From: Ignavibacteriales bacterium | Lineage (GTDB): Bacteria; Bacteroidota; Ignavibacteria; UBA10030; SZUA-254 | Reading direction: 5' to 3' | Assembly (NCBI GenBank): GCA_016214905.1 | Contig: JACRMQ010000007.1 | Location: forward strand, 1,312,774-1,376,773 | DNA: 64,000 nt | Shown: positions 34,062 through 43,593 of the stretch, piece by piece | Numbering within the stretch: position 1 is the stretch's first letter | How the letters are laid out: every line of letters begins with the position of its first letter | Program-made: the position numbers and the translations under genes | Notes under the pieces: generated by a model | What the model was told of the DNA's origin: nothing | Seen by the model: only the letters and a program-made list of their open reading frames with translations | Database searches by the model: none

Positions 34062-35387
34062 ATGCTCACTCAAGTAATCGGTAATATTCTTTTCATTTTC
34101 CTTCTCGTATTCGCCAACGGTTTCTTTGTCGCGGCAGAATTTGCAATTGTTAAAGTTCGCTCGAGCCAGCTCATCCAAAAAATTAAGACCGGGCACAGAC
34201 GCGCTACACTAGCCAAGAGCATAGTTGATCACCTCGATGCATATCTTTCAGCAACGCAGCTTGGAATTACATTATCAAGTCTTGGTCTGGGATGGGTAGG
34301 TGAACCGTTACTTGCCGATATGATGAGAGATACTTTTATAAACATCGGTATTGTTAGTGAGAAAGCTATACACGCGTTTTCATTCGCCATTAGTTTCGGG
34401 ATTTTAACATTTCTACATATAATTCTTGGTGAATTGGCACCGAAGTCGCTGGCAATCAGATACCCTGAAGCAACAACTCTAGTTGTTTCATTTCCACTTC
34501 AATTATTTTACAGGTTATTTCAACCGGTTATTTGGCTTTTAAACGGAGCGGCAAATTTTCTTTTACGACTTTTTGGCATTCCTCAAGCAAGCGCCACAGA
34601 ATTACTACACTCACCTGAAGAATTACAAATCATTGTCGATGAGGGAACGAAAAGTGGAGTATTCAACAAGACTGAACAAGAACTTATTACAAGTATATTC
34701 GAATTTTCGAATACTACTGCTAAAGAGATAATGCTTCCACGTACCGATGTGATCGCAATAAACATTGATACCTCACGCGAAAAACTTATACAAGTTGTCA
34801 CGGAAGAAGGATACTCAAGGATGCCCGTGTATAAAGACTCAATTGATAATATCATCGGTCTGATTTATACAAAAGACCTGATCAGTTTACTCGAGCACAG
34901 AGACCTGATAGTATTACAAGATATTATTCGTCCGGCTTACTTTGTTCCGGGGGCTATGAAGATAAGTCAGTTGATGAGAGAATTACAGGAACGTAAGCTG
35001 CACATGGCAGTTGTTGTGGATGAATTCGGAGGAACGGAAGGCATCGTTACGATGGAAGATATTCTTGAGGAAATAGTCGGTGAAATTCATGATGAATATG
35101 ATGAAGTGCTCAAAGATGTAGAACAATCTACCGATGGTTCTTCACTGGTAAATGCGAAAATGAATATCACAGATTTTAACGAAAAGTTTGTTGTTGAAAT
35201 ACCGGATGATCCGGAATACGAGACCATTGGCGGATTCTTGGCAAAACTCACCGGACACATCCCGGAACAGAACGAGGAAATACGATTTGATAATCTGCAT
35301 TTCACCATAGTGAAAAAAAGTCAGAGACGTTTACGGCAGGTTCGGGTTTCAAAGAATGTTTCTCATATAAAGCAGGAGCGGGAATGA
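34062..35387 (+). CDS. CorC/HlyC-type CNNM transporter-like protein (hemolysin family)
   Basis: A 441-residue inner-membrane protein: DUF21/CNNM membrane domain (about 1-195; FANGFFVAAEFAIV, ATQLGITLSSLGLGWVGEP, LHIILGELAPKSLA), two CBS domains (about 215-335; LPRTDVIAINID, GYSRMPVYKDS, AVVVDEFGGTEGIVTMEDILEEIVGEI), and a C-terminal CorC_HlyC transporter-associated domain (about 355-430). Members affect Mg2+/Co2+ transport; the name hemolysin is historical and does not mean toxin activity here. FVAAEFAIV and GELAPKSLA are the classic signatures. It stands just upstream of the polysaccharide cluster but is functionally separate from it. The protein is complete. Confidence 0.92.
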   Translation: MLTQVIGNILFIFLLVFANGFFVAAEFAIVKVRSSQLIQKIKTGHRRATLAKSIVDHLDAYLSATQLGITLSSLGLGWVGEPLLADMMRDTFINIGIVSEKAIHAFSFAISFGILTFLHIILGELAPKSLAIRYPEATTLVVSFPLQLFYRLFQPVIWLLNGAANFLLRLFGIPQASATELLHSPEELQIIVDEGTKSGVFNKTEQELITSIFEFSNTTAKEIMLPRTDVIAINIDTSREKLIQVVTEEGYSRMPVYKDSIDNIIGLIYTKDLISLLEHRDLIVLQDIIRPAYFVPGAMKISQLMRELQERKLHMAVVVDEFGGTEGIVTMEDILEEIVGEIHDEYDEVLKDVEQSTDGSSLVNAKMNITDFNEKFVVEIPDDPEYETIGGFLAKLTGHIPEQNEEIRFDNLHFTIVKKSQRRLRQVRVSKNVSHIKQERE

Positions 35388-35424
35388 ATTCCCCGGTAAA
35401 CGATTTTTGTAATTCATCTTATCG

Positions 35425-36540
35425 ATGATTAACCTCCTTCATTGTTTAACACATAGCGATGCCGGAGGTGGGCAGGCGGCAGTTTTCACACTCGCTAAAT
35501 CGATTGTTCGTTTTCATCCGGATGTTCGAATAACAGTCATGTTGCCGGTTAATGGTATATATGTCGATCGGTTCAAGGATGCCGGATTTGAAGTTATTCC
35601 ATTTCCGTTCGAATCGATTTCTTTAAAAAATATTTATTTATTCAAACGATTAGTAGCAAACATAAAACCTGATATCATCCACTCACACGGTAAAGGTGCC
35701 GGTTTTTATTCCCGCATGTCCACCTATCTTGGTTTATCCTGTCCGCGAATCCATACTCACCATGGTTTTCATCTTCCACCGGGATCATTGAGGAAGAATA
35801 TCTATTTACGACTGGAGCAAAATCTTACATCAAGAACAGACACAATTATTGCAGTATCGCCAAGCGAGCAGAAAGAGTTGTGTTCAATATTTGAAAAATA
35901 TTCCAAGCGGATAATTAATATTTCAAACGTAATAGATTCGGATGAGCTAATTCGTTCTTCAGTCTCGGATCTGCCATCGAATGTCGATGCTTTTCTGAAT
36001 GCATCCAATGATAAAATTGTCTTGATGATTGCAAGAGATGATGAGGTTAAGAATTATCCTCTCGCTTTGAATGCTGCTGAAATCGTATTAAAACAAAATA
36101 AAAAAGCAAGATTCATTTTTGTCGGATTACGCTCCGATAATCAATTGTATTCATCGATCAAGCTTAGTTTCGGTGGTAAAATATTAACAGTTGAGAAGAT
36201 GGAAAATGTTATTCCTTTATTCAAAAGATGTGATATCCTTTTGCTCACCTCACGGAAAGAAGGTGGGTTGCCACTAGTAATTCAAGAGGGATTTTATTTC
36301 GGAAAACCGGCAGTCGGAACGAAGGTCCCGGGAATAACCGATTTAATTGATGATAGGATTAACGGGTTGTTATCTGATGAGACTCCTGAATCTGTTGCGA
36401 ATGCAATTATTCGATTGGTTGAAGACGATAATTTATATAGGATGTTATCGGTGAATGCCAAAAAGAAAATGGATTCATTTAATTTACCGGATTGGGCTGA
36501 GAAGTATTACAACCTTTACAGGTCTTATGTCGGCAAATGA
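35425..36540 (+). CDS. Glycosyltransferase family 4 (GT-B)
   Basis: A 371-residue GT-B enzyme. The N-terminal half has GGGQAAVFTLAKSI (acceptor side, about 14-27) and DIIHSHGKGAGFYSR. The C-terminal donor half has VLMIARDDEVKNYPLALNAA, VEKMENVIPLFKRCDILLLTSRKEGGLPLVIQEGFYFGKPAVGT, with the Glu-x7-Glu pattern (ExGGLPLVIQE) typical of family 4. It transfers a sugar from a nucleotide donor onto a lipid-linked glycan on the inner face of the membrane; donor and linkage are unknown. It is the first gene of a nine-gene, mostly overlapping run to 43492 and overlaps the flippase gene by 14 bp. Confidence 0.9.
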   Translation: MINLLHCLTHSDAGGGQAAVFTLAKSIVRFHPDVRITVMLPVNGIYVDRFKDAGFEVIPFPFESISLKNIYLFKRLVANIKPDIIHSHGKGAGFYSRMSTYLGLSCPRIHTHHGFHLPPGSLRKNIYLRLEQNLTSRTDTIIAVSPSEQKELCSIFEKYSKRIINISNVIDSDELIRSSVSDLPSNVDAFLNASNDKIVLMIARDDEVKNYPLALNAAEIVLKQNKKARFIFVGLRSDNQLYSSIKLSFGGKILTVEKMENVIPLFKRCDILLLTSRKEGGLPLVIQEGFYFGKPAVGTKVPGITDLIDDRINGLLSDETPESVANAIIRLVEDDNLYRMLSVNAKKKMDSFNLPDWAEKYYNLYRSYVGK

Positions 36541-37906
36541 AAAAAATGATATGAGAGAAGCGGGAAGTCTGAATCCTCTACAAATCTTTCTCAACATCTT
36601 CAAGCGGAATGATATGGAGAGTGTTGTTAAAAATACCGGATGGTTGGTGCTTGATAAAATATTCCGGCTGGTGGTGGGATTATTTGTAAATGTCTGGATT
36701 GCCAGATATCTAGGTCCTGCTCAGTTCGGAATTTTAAGCTATGCTCTGAGTTTCGCAGCAATAATAGGTGCTATCGCTCCGCTCGGACTTGACAGCATCG
36801 TGGTGCGTGAGTTAGTCAAAGATGCAGGTCGAAAGGAATATCTCCTCGGTACAACATTGGTCTTGCGATTTACCAGTGGAATATTCGTAATGCTGATTGC
36901 AACATCGATTTATCTTTTCAATACTTCAGTTGATGGACAAACATTAACACTAATACTAATTATATCTGCCGGATATTTATTCCAAGCATTCGATGCGATA
37001 GATTACTGGTTTCAATCCAAAGTTAAATCCAAATTTACAGTTATTGCGAAAGATAGCGCCTTCTTTATTATATCGTTATTAAAAGTAATTGCTTTGATAG
37101 CTAATGCGCCGCTTATTGCATTTGCCATTTTAGCAACAGTTGAAATAATGCTTGGATCGATTGCGCTTTGGATTGCATACAGGTATGACGGATTCAAATT
37201 AAGAACATGGAAATATAACTTACATTACACACGTGTCTTGTTGAAGGATAGTTTTCCTTTGGCAATCGCGAGTATAGCAATAGCTATCTACATGCGAATC
37301 GATCAGGTTATTTTGGGGAGTTTATTAGGATCAAGCGCGGTTGGGATTTATTCTGCGGCTGTCAGACTTGTTGAGATTTGGTACTTTATTCCAACATCAT
37401 TTACAATCTCGATTTTTCCGATGATTGTAGAAGCAAAAAAAAATAATATGAAATTATACCATCGCAGGTTGCAGCAGCTTTACGACATCATGTCGTTTAT
37501 CAGTATCCTATTGGCAATTGGTGTCACAATCTTCTCAAAAGAAATTATACTATTATTTTATGGGGTCAAGTATATTGAGTCGGCATATATACTGAGTATT
37601 TACGTGTGGACCGGTGTGGCAGTATTTCTTGGGGTTGCATCGAGTCAATATTTAATGGCTGAGAACCGAACGTCTATTTCTCTGTATCGGACTTTGCTCG
37701 GTATGTGTGTTAATGTGGCAGCGAATATAATATTAATACCCCGCATTGGAATTATCGGATCGGGTATTGCTGCATTGCTTGCACAATTGACGGCTACATT
37801 CTCTATCATTTTATTTCCATCGACGCGATCTCAATTTAGTATGATGATTAAGTCGTTATTTATTTTTCGATTTTATATTTATTTTAGGACCAGATCGAAT
37901 GCTTAG
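36527..37906 (+). CDS. Wzx-type polysaccharide flippase (MATE/MVF superfamily)
   Basis: About 459 residues from the ATG at 36527, or 451 from 36551; an even longer frame back to 36455 would overlap the glycosyltransferase too far. It has about 12-14 membrane helices. The flippase signatures are NTGWLVLDKIFRLVVGLFVNVWIARYLGPAQFGILSYALSF near the N-terminus and a central SFPLAIASIAIAIYMRIDQVILGSLLG. It should flip undecaprenyl-linked oligosaccharide across the inner membrane for O-antigen or capsule export. No wzy polymerase is evident in the window. The C-terminal residues overlap the next gene by 8 bp. Confidence 0.9.
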   Translation: MSANEKNDMREAGSLNPLQIFLNIFKRNDMESVVKNTGWLVLDKIFRLVVGLFVNVWIARYLGPAQFGILSYALSFAAIIGAIAPLGLDSIVVRELVKDAGRKEYLLGTTLVLRFTSGIFVMLIATSIYLFNTSVDGQTLTLILIISAGYLFQAFDAIDYWFQSKVKSKFTVIAKDSAFFIISLLKVIALIANAPLIAFAILATVEIMLGSIALWIAYRYDGFKLRTWKYNLHYTRVLLKDSFPLAIASIAIAIYMRIDQVILGSLLGSSAVGIYSAAVRLVEIWYFIPTSFTISIFPMIVEAKKNNMKLYHRRLQQLYDIMSFISILLAIGVTIFSKEIILLFYGVKYIESAYILSIYVWTGVAVFLGVASSQYLMAENRTSISLYRTLLGMCVNVAANIILIPRIGIIGSGIAALLAQLTATFSIILFPSTRSQFSMMIKSLFIFRFYIYFRTRSNA

Positions 37907-38552
37907 TAAACTTAAAAAAACATTATCGTTTGTTGCAAATCCATCGAAACTGCACGGACTTGGGCAACTCGGCTCACAAGGATATTTATTGCAAAACGGA
38001 TGGTTTAAATCTTTTAAAGATAAACTTCCTGTGGATGCCGAGGGGAAACCGCTTCCATGGTTTACATATCCCTCGATTCTTTTTCTAAATGAACGCTTGA
38101 ATAAAACAATGAACCTGTTTGAATACGGCACGGGGAATTCAACTTTGTATTTCGCATCTCGTGTCCAGCAAGTTATATCCGTAGAACACGATCAAAGGTG
38201 GTACGATAAATTTCATCCAGTTTTACCGAATAATGTTCATTCAAAATTCATCGAAGTAGATTCAATAAAAGTAGATTATACCCAAGCTGCTAAAAATGCG
38301 GGGATTCGGTTTGATGTTTTAGTAATAGACGGACGAAGAAGAAAAGAGTGTATGATGAATTCGCTTGAGTCGCTAACCCCCGAAGGGATCATTATTCTGG
38401 ACGATGCCGAACGAACTGAATATGAACCGGGAATTCGTTATCTTTTTAAAAACGATTTCCATATAATTCCGTTCTGGGGTATCGCACCCGGTATGGTGGA
38501 CTTAAAATGCACGGCAATATTATACCGAAAAGTAAATTGTTTCAACATCTGA
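37899..38552 (+). CDS. SAM-dependent methyltransferase-like protein in the polysaccharide locus
   Basis: A 217-residue protein with a Rossmann methyltransferase pattern: motif I FEYGTGNSTLYFASRV (about 73-88), motif II SVEHDQRWYDK, and motif IV DVLVIDGRRR followed by GIIILDDAERTEYEPGI. The DDAE pattern and the region PWFTYPSILFL are seen in small methyltransferases of O-antigen/capsule clusters. It may methylate a sugar or modify a glycan end. It lacks any signal or membrane segment. Its start overlaps the flippase stop by 8 bp and it ends 10 bp before the next glycosyltransferase. Confidence 0.75.
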   Translation: MLSKLKKTLSFVANPSKLHGLGQLGSQGYLLQNGWFKSFKDKLPVDAEGKPLPWFTYPSILFLNERLNKTMNLFEYGTGNSTLYFASRVQQVISVEHDQRWYDKFHPVLPNNVHSKFIEVDSIKVDYTQAAKNAGIRFDVLVIDGRRRKECMMNSLESLTPEGIIILDDAERTEYEPGIRYLFKNDFHIIPFWGIAPGMVDLKCTAILYRKVNCFNI

Positions 38553-38562
38553 AGGATCGAAG

Positions 38563-39456
38563 ATGAAAGATCTTGCTCCGATCGTTCTTTTTGTTTATAA
38601 TCGGCCTGCGCATGTGAAAAAAACTATCGCTGCTCTTCAAAATAATCATCATGCATCTGATAGCGATCTGATTATTTATTCGGATGCGGCAAAGGATGAA
38701 GATAACCTACAACAAGTCAAGGAAGTCAGAGTCTTTCTTAAGTCGGTTACGGATTTTAAATCTGTCAAGATAATTCACCGGTCTCATAACTTCGGACTGT
38801 CAGAAAATATTATAAATGGAGTGACGGAAGTAGTCTCAACTTACGGCAACGTAATAGTCCTTGAGGATGATCTTGTAACTTCACCATATTTCCTTCAGTT
38901 CATGAACGATGGATTGTCTATGTATCAGGATAATCATGAAGTCGTTAGTATTCATGGATATGTTTATCCGGTTTCTGGAAAATTACCGGACACATTTTTT
39001 CTGCGGGGCGCCGATTGCTGGGGCTGGGCAACATGGAAACATGGATGGGATATTTTTGAATCTGATGGTAAGTATTTATTGAACGAAATCAAAAATAAAT
39101 CATTGGAGAAAGAATTTAATTTTAACGACAGTTATCCGTATCTTCAAATGTTAATCGATCAGGTTACAGGCAAAACAGATTCCTGGGCTATCAGATGGCA
39201 TGCGTCTGCTTTTCTGAAAGATAAGTTTACGCTGTATCCGGGGAAATCATTGGTTCAAAATATCGGGATTGATGATTCTGGGACTCATCATAAATATTCG
39301 ACTATAATGAATGTCGCCTTGGAAACAGAAATGCCGAACATTAATAAATTAGAAATAAAACAAGATGAGATAGCATTTAGATTAATCTCACAGTTTATGG
39401 AAACTATTCATCCTCCAATTTGGAAAAAAATATTACGCAGGATTGGTGCTGTTTAA
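38563..39456 (+). CDS. Glycosyltransferase (GT-A fold)
   Basis: A 297-residue GT-A enzyme. The N-terminus APIVLFVYNRPAHVKKTIAALQNN is the usual nucleotide-binding start; SDLIIYSDAAKDE and VIVLEDDLVTSPYFLQFMNDGL (Asp-Asp motif for metal) follow, then GADCWGWATWKHGWD, a conserved Trp-rich acceptor motif shared with family 2/GNT-I-like proteins in glycan loci. TDSWAIRWHASAFL is the expected catalytic-loop region. Donor and acceptor are unknown. AAGGATCGAAG precedes the ATG. It is tightly packed within the cluster. Confidence 0.85.
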   Translation: MKDLAPIVLFVYNRPAHVKKTIAALQNNHHASDSDLIIYSDAAKDEDNLQQVKEVRVFLKSVTDFKSVKIIHRSHNFGLSENIINGVTEVVSTYGNVIVLEDDLVTSPYFLQFMNDGLSMYQDNHEVVSIHGYVYPVSGKLPDTFFLRGADCWGWATWKHGWDIFESDGKYLLNEIKNKSLEKEFNFNDSYPYLQMLIDQVTGKTDSWAIRWHASAFLKDKFTLYPGKSLVQNIGIDDSGTHHKYSTIMNVALETEMPNINKLEIKQDEIAFRLISQFMETIHPPIWKKILRRIGAV

Positions 39457-39468
39457 ATTATTCATAAT

Positions 39469-40287
39469 ATGTCTATTAAGAAAATAATTAAATCAATCAT
39501 ACCGCCTATAATTACTTCTTCTTATGGCGAGATTCGAAATCCTGTTTCGTTTCATGGCAGTTATGAGTCATGGGCTGAAGCTGAACAAAATTCTACAGGA
39601 TATGACGCCGATGTGATAGTAGAGAAAGTTCGCGATTCACTTTTAAAAGTGAAAGAAGGTAAAGCGGTTCATGAACGCGATTCTGTTCTTTTTGATAAAA
39701 TCGAATATTCGTGGCAGTTGCTTGCGGGTATTTTATGGATTGCGGCACAGCGCGGTAATCGTTTGAATGTTCTTGATTTTGGCGGTTCATTGGGAAGTAC
39801 ATACTTCCAGAATCGGAAGTTCCTGAAAGAGATCATTAATCTAAACTGGAATATAGTTGAACAACAAAAATTTGTTGAAATCGGTAAAAAATATTTTGAA
39901 AACGAAAGATTGAGATTCTGGTCGTCGATTTCGCAATGTTCGAAAATGGTATCTCCCGATCTCATAATTTTATCGAGTGTTCTTTCTTATATAGAAAATC
40001 CAATCAATCTGTTCGATGAAATATTCGGCACCGGAGTTGAGTTCTGTATAATTGATCGAACATTAATCACTGACGGGAAAAAAGATATTATTACTGTTCA
40101 ACATGTGGAACCTCCAATTTATCATGCGAAATATCCCTGTCGTATTTACGCGAAAGCTGAATTGTTACACTACCTTGGACAAAAGTATGATTTGATCGAA
40201 GAATATTCGAATGATGAAGGAAGAAGTATCCGTATACCGGGTGGTGTAGCGGCTTATAAAGGATTCATTTTCCGACGAAAGAAATAG
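39469..40287 (+). CDS. Methyltransferase, TIGR04325-type, in the polysaccharide locus
   Basis: A 272-residue protein matching the family called putative methyltransferase TIGR04325: FHGSYESWAEAEQNSTGYDADVI at the N-terminus, then NVLDFGGSLGSTYFQNRKFL (SAM-binding loop, about 100-118), NWNIVEQQKFVEIGKKYF, and DLIILSSVLSYIENP. The FGGSLGSTY glycine loop is the key feature. Members occur in surface-glycan gene clusters and probably O-methylate a sugar or end-cap the glycan. It ends directly against the next gene, with no gap. Confidence 0.82.
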   Translation: MSIKKIIKSIIPPIITSSYGEIRNPVSFHGSYESWAEAEQNSTGYDADVIVEKVRDSLLKVKEGKAVHERDSVLFDKIEYSWQLLAGILWIAAQRGNRLNVLDFGGSLGSTYFQNRKFLKEIINLNWNIVEQQKFVEIGKKYFENERLRFWSSISQCSKMVSPDLIILSSVLSYIENPINLFDEIFGTGVEFCIIDRTLITDGKKDIITVQHVEPPIYHAKYPCRIYAKAELLHYLGQKYDLIEEYSNDEGRSIRIPGGVAAYKGFIFRRKK

Positions 40288-41283
40288 ATGCTAACGTTTT
40301 GTACGCTATTCGATTCTAATTACTTGTCGCGCGGATTATCGATGTATTATTCTCTGCAAAAACATTGCAAAGATTTTCAGTTGTTTGTTTTCGCGTTTGA
40401 TGAACGTGCATATAATATTTTGGAAAAGCTGGAGTTGCCATCAGTGAAATTAATATCATTAGCAGAATTTGAAGATCAGCAGCTTTTACAAGTTAAACCA
40501 ACACGAAGCAAAGCCGAATATTGCTGGACGGCTACATCATCGACAATTTTATTCATTCTGGAGAAATACGGCGTCGAATCTTGTACATACATCGATGCAG
40601 ATCTGTATTTCTACGATTCACCTAAAATATTGATCGATGAAATGGGAGATAAGTCGATCCTTCTCACCGAGCACCGTTACAGCCCAAGTCGGGATTTATC
40701 TTCTTTATCCGGAAAATATTGTGTCCAATTTATTACATTCAAAAACGACGAAAAAAGTTTGAAGGCATTAAAATGGTGGCGATCGGCTTGTCTGGAGTGG
40801 TGCTACGCCCGGGTTGAGGACGGAAAATACGGTGATCAAAAATATTTGGACGATTGGACAACTAGATATGAAGGCGTTCATGTGTTGCAGCATCTTGGCG
40901 GAGGGGTTGCTCCGTGGAATGTTCAGCAGTATAATTTTTATCTCGGTGACAACATCATTAGGGGAAAGGTAATAAATTCAAAAAAAGATTTCAATGTTGT
41001 GTTTTATCATTTCCATCATATTCGTTATTTTACAGATCAAACTATCGACCTGGGTGATTATTATTTAACAGATAATGTGAAAAATATTTATTATTATCCT
41101 TATCTGTCAGACTTAGAAAATTCGAAGGATTTTATAAAAAAGTTCGATGATTCATTTGACCCGCATGGTCCGAGAGAGAAAGAAATTATATGGAAAACAC
41201 CATTAATCAATCTAAAAAGACGATTCTATGATCGATACAACATCTTCCCGATAAATGAGATTGAGAGTAAACTAATTAAGTAA
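40288..41283 (+). CDS. Putative GT-A glycosyltransferase (family 8-like)
   Basis: A 331-residue protein with the family 8-like opening FCTLFDSNYLSRGLSMYYSLQKH and the metal-binding motif YIDADLYFYDSP (Asp-x-Asp). GKYCVQFITFKNDEKSLKALKWWRSAC, GKYGDQKYLDDW and HLGGGVAPWNVQQY are features of this DxD glycosyltransferase group in O-antigen loci. The substrate is unknown. It lies directly after the TIGR04325 gene and 4 bp before the FdtA gene, which suggests that all are translated together. Confidence 0.78.
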   Translation: MLTFCTLFDSNYLSRGLSMYYSLQKHCKDFQLFVFAFDERAYNILEKLELPSVKLISLAEFEDQQLLQVKPTRSKAEYCWTATSSTILFILEKYGVESCTYIDADLYFYDSPKILIDEMGDKSILLTEHRYSPSRDLSSLSGKYCVQFITFKNDEKSLKALKWWRSACLEWCYARVEDGKYGDQKYLDDWTTRYEGVHVLQHLGGGVAPWNVQQYNFYLGDNIIRGKVINSKKDFNVVFYHFHHIRYFTDQTIDLGDYYLTDNVKNIYYYPYLSDLENSKDFIKKFDDSFDPHGPREKEIIWKTPLINLKRRFYDRYNIFPINEIESKLIK

Positions 41284-41287
41284 TATT

Positions 41288-41656
41288 ATGGCAGAATTGA
41301 TAAATTTGAAAACGATGTGCGATAATCGGGGTAAACTCACCGTCATTGAGAAAATAATACCATTCGATATAAAACGTATTTTTTATATTTATGGTGTGGA
41401 TGATTCGGTTAGAGGAAAACACCGCCATAAAAAAACTCGGCAAGCCGCGATATGTTTGCAGGGAAGTTGTATAGTATCTAATGATGATGGAAAGGATAAA
41501 AAAGATTTTCTGCTCGATTCACCCGATAAATGTTTATTGTTAGAACCGCAAGATTATCATTCCATGCATCATTTCACACCGGATGCGATATTGATGGTGC
41601 TTGCGTCTGAATATTTTAACCGGGATGATTATATTTTTAATCCTTATGAACGTTGA
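41288..41656 (+). CDS. fdtA: dTDP-4-keto-6-deoxyhexose 3,4-ketoisomerase (FdtA/QdtA, WxcM-like cupin)
   Basis: A 122-residue cupin that moves the keto group of dTDP-4-keto-6-deoxyglucose from C4 to C3. The catalytic histidine pair is His45 and His47 (GKHRHKKT), preceded by NRGKLTVIE and [14 protein letters not shown], and followed by [10 protein letters not shown] and [11 protein letters not shown]. These are the family markers. The next gene is a DegT aminotransferase that would aminate C3, giving dTDP-3-amino-3,6-dideoxyhexose (Fuc3N or Qui3N type). FdtA and QdtA differ only in product stereochemistry, which I cannot decide. The stop overlaps the next gene by 11 bp. rmlA/rmlB, which make the substrate, are outside the window. 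Confidence 0.88.
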   Translation: MAELINLKTMCDNRGKLTVIEKIIPFDIKRIFYIYGVDDSVRGKHRHKKTRQAAICLQGSCIVSNDDGKDKKDFLLDSPDKCLLLEPQDYHSMHHFTPDAILMVLASEYFNRDDYIFNPYER

Positions 41657-42734
41657 ATATGAAAATCTGAAAGTGGTTAATAATCAATTCCGTGAAAATA
41701 TCATGGATGAATTAGCTGCGATTCTTGACAGCGGCTGGTTTATTCTCGGTGAAAGAGTAAAATCATTCGAGGGTAATTTTGCCTCATACTGCGGATCCAA
41801 ATATTGCGTAGGTGTTGCGTCGGGACTTGACGCGCTGATACTTTCTCTTTTAGCTTGTGGTTTTGAGAAAGGAAGTAAAATTATTGTTCCCTCTAACACT
41901 TATATTGCGACGATACTTGCTGTGATTCACGCCGGATTAAAACCAGTCTTGGTTGAGCCCGATCTTCAAACATACAATATCAATCCTGAACGGTTAGAAG
42001 AAGCCATCAACGCGAAAACAAGAGCAATCCTTTGCGTTCATCTTTACGGTAAGACGTGTGAGATGGATACGATATTGAGTGTTTGTAAAAAATATAATTT
42101 GAAATTGATCGAAGATTGCGCGCAGGCGCATGGTGCTAAATATAAAGGAAGAATGGTCGGTTCATTCGGAGACGCAGGGGCATATAGCTTTTACCCCACT
42201 AAAAATTTGGGCGCATTAGGTGATGCCGGTGCTGTGATAACATCCGATGAAGGTATGCATGATAAGGTTCGGATGCTGCGGCATTATGGGCAGAATCAAA
42301 AATATTACAACGAAGTTATCGGCTACAACTCTCGACTCGACGAATTGCAGGCAGGTATTCTTCTTATCAAACTGAAATATCTCGATGAGATCACAAAACA
42401 TAAAAAGAAACTCGCTGAAATTTATCACAGAGGATTAAAAAATGATTTTATAAAACCTGTCGTAGATCCAAACTTTTCAGATGTGCATCATATCTATCCC
42501 ATCCGGCATCCTAAACGCGATTCATTACGCGAATATTTATTGAGCAATGGTATCAAAACAGAAATTCATTATCCTGTACCGCCTCATTTTCAAATTGCTA
42601 TGAAGGAACATTTCGCGGGGAAACAGTATCCAATATCTGAAGAGATTCATAACACAATTTTGAGTTTACCAATTTCATTCGGTCACCGTGAAGAAGAAAT
42701 TGAGTATGTTGTTGAGGTGATGAATAAATTCTGA
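41646..42734 (+). CDS. fdtB: dTDP-3-keto-6-deoxyhexose aminotransferase (FdtB/QdtB-like, DegT family)
   Basis: About 362 residues from the ATG at 41646. PLP-enzyme signatures: [57 protein letters not shown], and the PLP-lysine motif [15 protein letters not shown]. Beside FdtA, it is expected to transfer an amino group onto C3 of the dTDP-3-keto sugar using glutamate. The start overlaps FdtA by 11 bp, and the stop TGA overlaps the next ATG by 1 bp. No acetyltransferase (FdtC/QdtC) follows, so the sugar may be left unacetylated or the enzyme is elsewhere. It is distinct from the DegT protein at 18915. Confidence 0.88.
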   Translation: MNVEYENLKVVNNQFRENIMDELAAILDSGWFILGERVKSFEGNFASYCGSKYCVGVASGLDALILSLLACGFEKGSKIIVPSNTYIATILAVIHAGLKPVLVEPDLQTYNINPERLEEAINAKTRAILCVHLYGKTCEMDTILSVCKKYNLKLIEDCAQAHGAKYKGRMVGSFGDAGAYSFYPTKNLGALGDAGAVITSDEGMHDKVRMLRHYGQNQKYYNEVIGYNSRLDELQAGILLIKLKYLDEITKHKKKLAEIYHRGLKNDFIKPVVDPNFSDVHHIYPIRHPKRDSLREYLLSNGIKTEIHYPVPPHFQIAMKEHFAGKQYPISEEIHNTILSLPISFGHREEEIEYVVEVMNKF

Positions 42735-43492
42735 TGGCAGCAATAACTCCACTCGTCAGCATCATTACGGTTTGTTTGAATTCGGCATCAACAATCAAGC
42801 AGACAATAGAAAGCGTAATCAATCAATCTTACTCAAATATCGAATATATTGTAATTGATGGGGGCTCAATCGATGGTACTTTGCATATCATCGGGGAATA
42901 TAAAAATAGAATTTCTCACTTGGTCAGCGAAAAAGATAACGGTATTAGCGATGCCTTCAATAAAGGTTTGAGGATAGCAAAAGGAGAATATATTCAGTTG
43001 CTTAACGCTGATGACCTCATACCTCGCGATAAAATCGCTAACTCCGTATCTGAGTTAATATCACATCCTGAATGTGGTTTCGTTTTCGGTGATATCATAT
43101 TGCAATCAGGTAAAGGTGAGGATAAAAGAATCCCTGGTAATCCTGATTACAGGCAATCGATTTCGCGAATCATGAGGCGCATCAATCATCCGACTGTTTT
43201 AGCAAGAAGATCGCTTTATGAAAATTATGGATTGTTTGATGTCAGATGGAAAATCGCGATGGATTATGAGTGGCATCTTCGAATCGATAAAAAAGGTGAA
43301 TACGGATTTTATTCTCCCGAAATCGTTGTCATGATGTCTCCTTCGGGAGTTTCAAATATTAATACTGACGCCGCTATACGGGAAGTGCGTGATATATCAA
43401 TAATGCATGGGTATCCTAAGATGTCTGCACAGTTGTATTATCTTGGGCGGATATTCAAGAATAAAATTTATTCTGTTCTTGGATTGAGATAA
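42734..43492 (+). CDS. Glycosyltransferase family 2
   Basis: A 252-residue GT-A enzyme: PLVSIITVCLNSASTIKQTIESVINQSYSNIEYIVIDGGSIDGT (nucleotide-sugar binding and first Asp), ISDAFNKGLRIAKGEYIQLLNADD (the DxD-equivalent NADD), and AMDYEWHLRIDKKGEYGFY with the acceptor-site Asp/Glu. It is of the WcaA-like type common in capsule and O-antigen loci. It starts on the last base of the FdtB stop, closing the cluster; about 100 bp then separate it from the next transcription unit. Confidence 0.9.
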   Translation: MAAITPLVSIITVCLNSASTIKQTIESVINQSYSNIEYIVIDGGSIDGTLHIIGEYKNRISHLVSEKDNGISDAFNKGLRIAKGEYIQLLNADDLIPRDKIANSVSELISHPECGFVFGDIILQSGKGEDKRIPGNPDYRQSISRIMRRINHPTVLARRSLYENYGLFDVRWKIAMDYEWHLRIDKKGEYGFYSPEIVVMMSPSGVSNINTDAAIREVRDISIMHGYPKMSAQLYYLGRIFKNKIYSVLGLR

Positions 43493-43536
43493 AATTTTAA
43501 AATGACAGATATGAGGAAATTGATTCGAAGGTTAAT

Positions 43537-43565
43537 TTGCTTTTTTTCTTCATCCTTTCTATTAT
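43537..43565 (+). promoter_or_regulatory. Candidate promoter TTGCTT-N17-TATTAT
   Basis: TTGCTT at 43537-43542 and TATTAT at 43560-43565, spaced 17 bp, in the gap between the polysaccharide cluster and the DUF2064/nadD pair. It is weaker than the four strong promoters in the window. Confidence 0.4.
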
Positions 43566-43593
43566 GTAGAAGATACTAAAATTTAAAAATTCT

